Source: Pleurocapsa minor HA4230-MV1 (GTDB lineage Bacteria > Cyanobacteriota > Cyanobacteriia > Cyanobacteriales > Xenococcaceae). Taken from it: DNA of 64,000 nucleotides. Position 1 is the stretch's first letter; the number at the start of each line of letters is the position of its first letter. Positions 63,458 to 64,000 of the stretch are shown here, in pieces. The position numbers and the translations under genes were made by a program. The DNA lies in the NCBI GenBank assembly GCA_019359095.1, contig JAHHHZ010000036.1, positions 124,001 through 188,000 of the forward strand. Reading direction: 5' to 3'. The notes beneath the pieces are model-generated. The model worked only from the letters and a program-made list of their open reading frames with translations. It was not told where the DNA came from and made no database searches.

Positions 63458-64000
63458 ACCAGCCAAAAGATTCGCTTCAACCAAGCTATTTTGAAAATCT
63501 GTATCAAGCAAATCCCGATCCTTGGGATTTTGAAACTAGTGACTATGAAGCGCAAAAATATCAGACAACTATTAAGGCTTTACCCAAATCTCGTTACCGC
63601 AATGCTTTAGAAGTAGGTGGTTCGATTGGCGTACTGACAGCTTTACTGGCTCAACGCTGTGACTCTTTACTTTCAATCGATGTTTCCCAATTAGCTCAAC
63701 AAAAAGCGATCGCTCGTTGTCAAGATTTGCCCCAGGTACGCTTTAAAATTGCTCAAGTGCCACAAGATTATCCTGATGAGATGTTCGATCTCACTCTGCT
63801 GTCTGAGGTTGGCTATTATTTGAGTTGGGACGATCTTAAAAAAACTCAACAGTTAATTATCGAACACCTTGATGTAGGGGGACATCTTTTGCTAGTTCAC
63901 TGGACACTATTTGCGAAAGACTACCCCCTTTCAGGTGATGAAGTTCACGATTCTTTTTTACAGCTAGCCGAGTTAAAACATTTAACAGGATTGCGGCAGG
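63454..64000 (+). CDS. NodS-like SAM methyltransferase (3' end outside window)
   Basis: The frame starts ATG at 63454, overlapping the PIG-L stop as ATGA, and is open to the end of the window (182 codons seen). NPDPWDFETSDYEAQKYQTT, then ALEVGGSIGVLTALLAQRCD (SAM motif I), SIDVSQLAQQKAIARC and LTLLSEVGYYLSWDDL match the NodS family, which N-methylates aminosugars in Nod-factor synthesis. An N-deacetylase next to an N-methyltransferase is the NodB/NodS logic, so this pair may make an N-methylated amino sugar (inference). Confidence 0.88.
   Translation, partial: MNQPKDSLQPSYFENLYQANPDPWDFETSDYEAQKYQTTIKALPKSRYRNALEVGGSIGVLTALLAQRCDSLLSIDVSQLAQQKAIARCQDLPQVRFKIAQVPQDYPDEMFDLTLLSEVGYYLSWDDLKKTQQLIIEHLDVGGHLLLVHWTLFAKDYPLSGDEVHDSFLQLAELKHLTGLRQ

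Overview
The window comes from a cyanobacterial chromosome. The octamer GCGATCGC (HIP1) is scattered through genes and spacers, base composition is AT-leaning, and several genes have clearly cyanobacterial forms: DnaK3 with a long acidic, tyrosine-rich tail, a DUF3747/SLH protein, CrtO-type ketolase, and an NB-ARC protein with the cyanobacterial HTH front domain. Many heptanucleotide tandem repeats (the class known as STRR in cyanobacteria) and small palindromic elements fill the spacers. A colonial or capsule-forming cyanobacterium is plausible because of the large exopolysaccharide locus, but genus cannot be fixed from sequence reading. No rRNA, tRNA, CRISPR array or transposase gene was recognised.

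Layout. Bases 1-10157 hold housekeeping and stress genes: an OmpA/BON protein (cut by the window edge) with a Ras-like GTPase, a small transaldolase-type aldolase, the dnaK3-dnaJ pair, a DUF2993 protein, a haem catalase and a GT39-like membrane glycosyltransferase. Bases 10207-21849 form a coherent organosulfur block: a cysteine-dioxygenase-like cupin fused to a flavoprotein, a methanethiol oxidase (SBP56) coupled to a 2Fe-2S ferredoxin, a class II glutamine amidotransferase, a DOPA-dioxygenase-like protein, a Tat-exported aldo/keto reductase, a Cys-rich mini-protein, a NIL-domain protein and ssuA-ssuD-ssuC-ssuB for alkanesulfonate uptake and desulfonation. The block is bracketed by 75-bp direct repeats (68/75 identical) made from the end of the D-lactate dehydrogenase gene and the beginning of the GT39 gene. 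This suggests that it entered between two genes that were once adjacent.

Bases 21880-25141 carry D-lactate dehydrogenase and polyphosphate kinase. Bases 25432-49280 are a large surface-polysaccharide locus: a minus-strand block (secreted glycosidase, O-antigen ligase/polymerase, two GT2 enzymes, two methyltransferases) and a plus-strand block (GT4, Wzc-like chain-length/BY-kinase, initiating sugar transferase, ABC exporter, GT4, polyprenyl-phosphate GT2, methyltransferase, UPF0104 flippase-like protein, FAD oxidoreductase, large membrane protein), then two more GT4 enzymes around recR. A short NB-ARC ATPase follows.

Bases 51024-61190 are a stress and surface region: 2-Cys peroxiredoxin, SLH protein, CrtO carotenoid ketolase, SRPBCC protein, YflT-like general stress protein, Zn alcohol/formaldehyde dehydrogenase, a highly charged repeat protein, manganese catalase and a DUF4383 membrane protein. 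The window ends in a tight acyl-CoA dehydrogenase / PIG-L deacetylase / NodS-like methyltransferase cluster that runs off the edge.

Two genes (recR and the acyl-CoA dehydrogenase) appear to start at ATT codons with good Shine-Dalgarno sequences, so callers that accept only ATG/GTG/TTG would truncate them. Several repeats supply start or stop codons to neighbouring genes (ssuC start, O-antigen ligase stop, acyl-CoA dehydrogenase stop).
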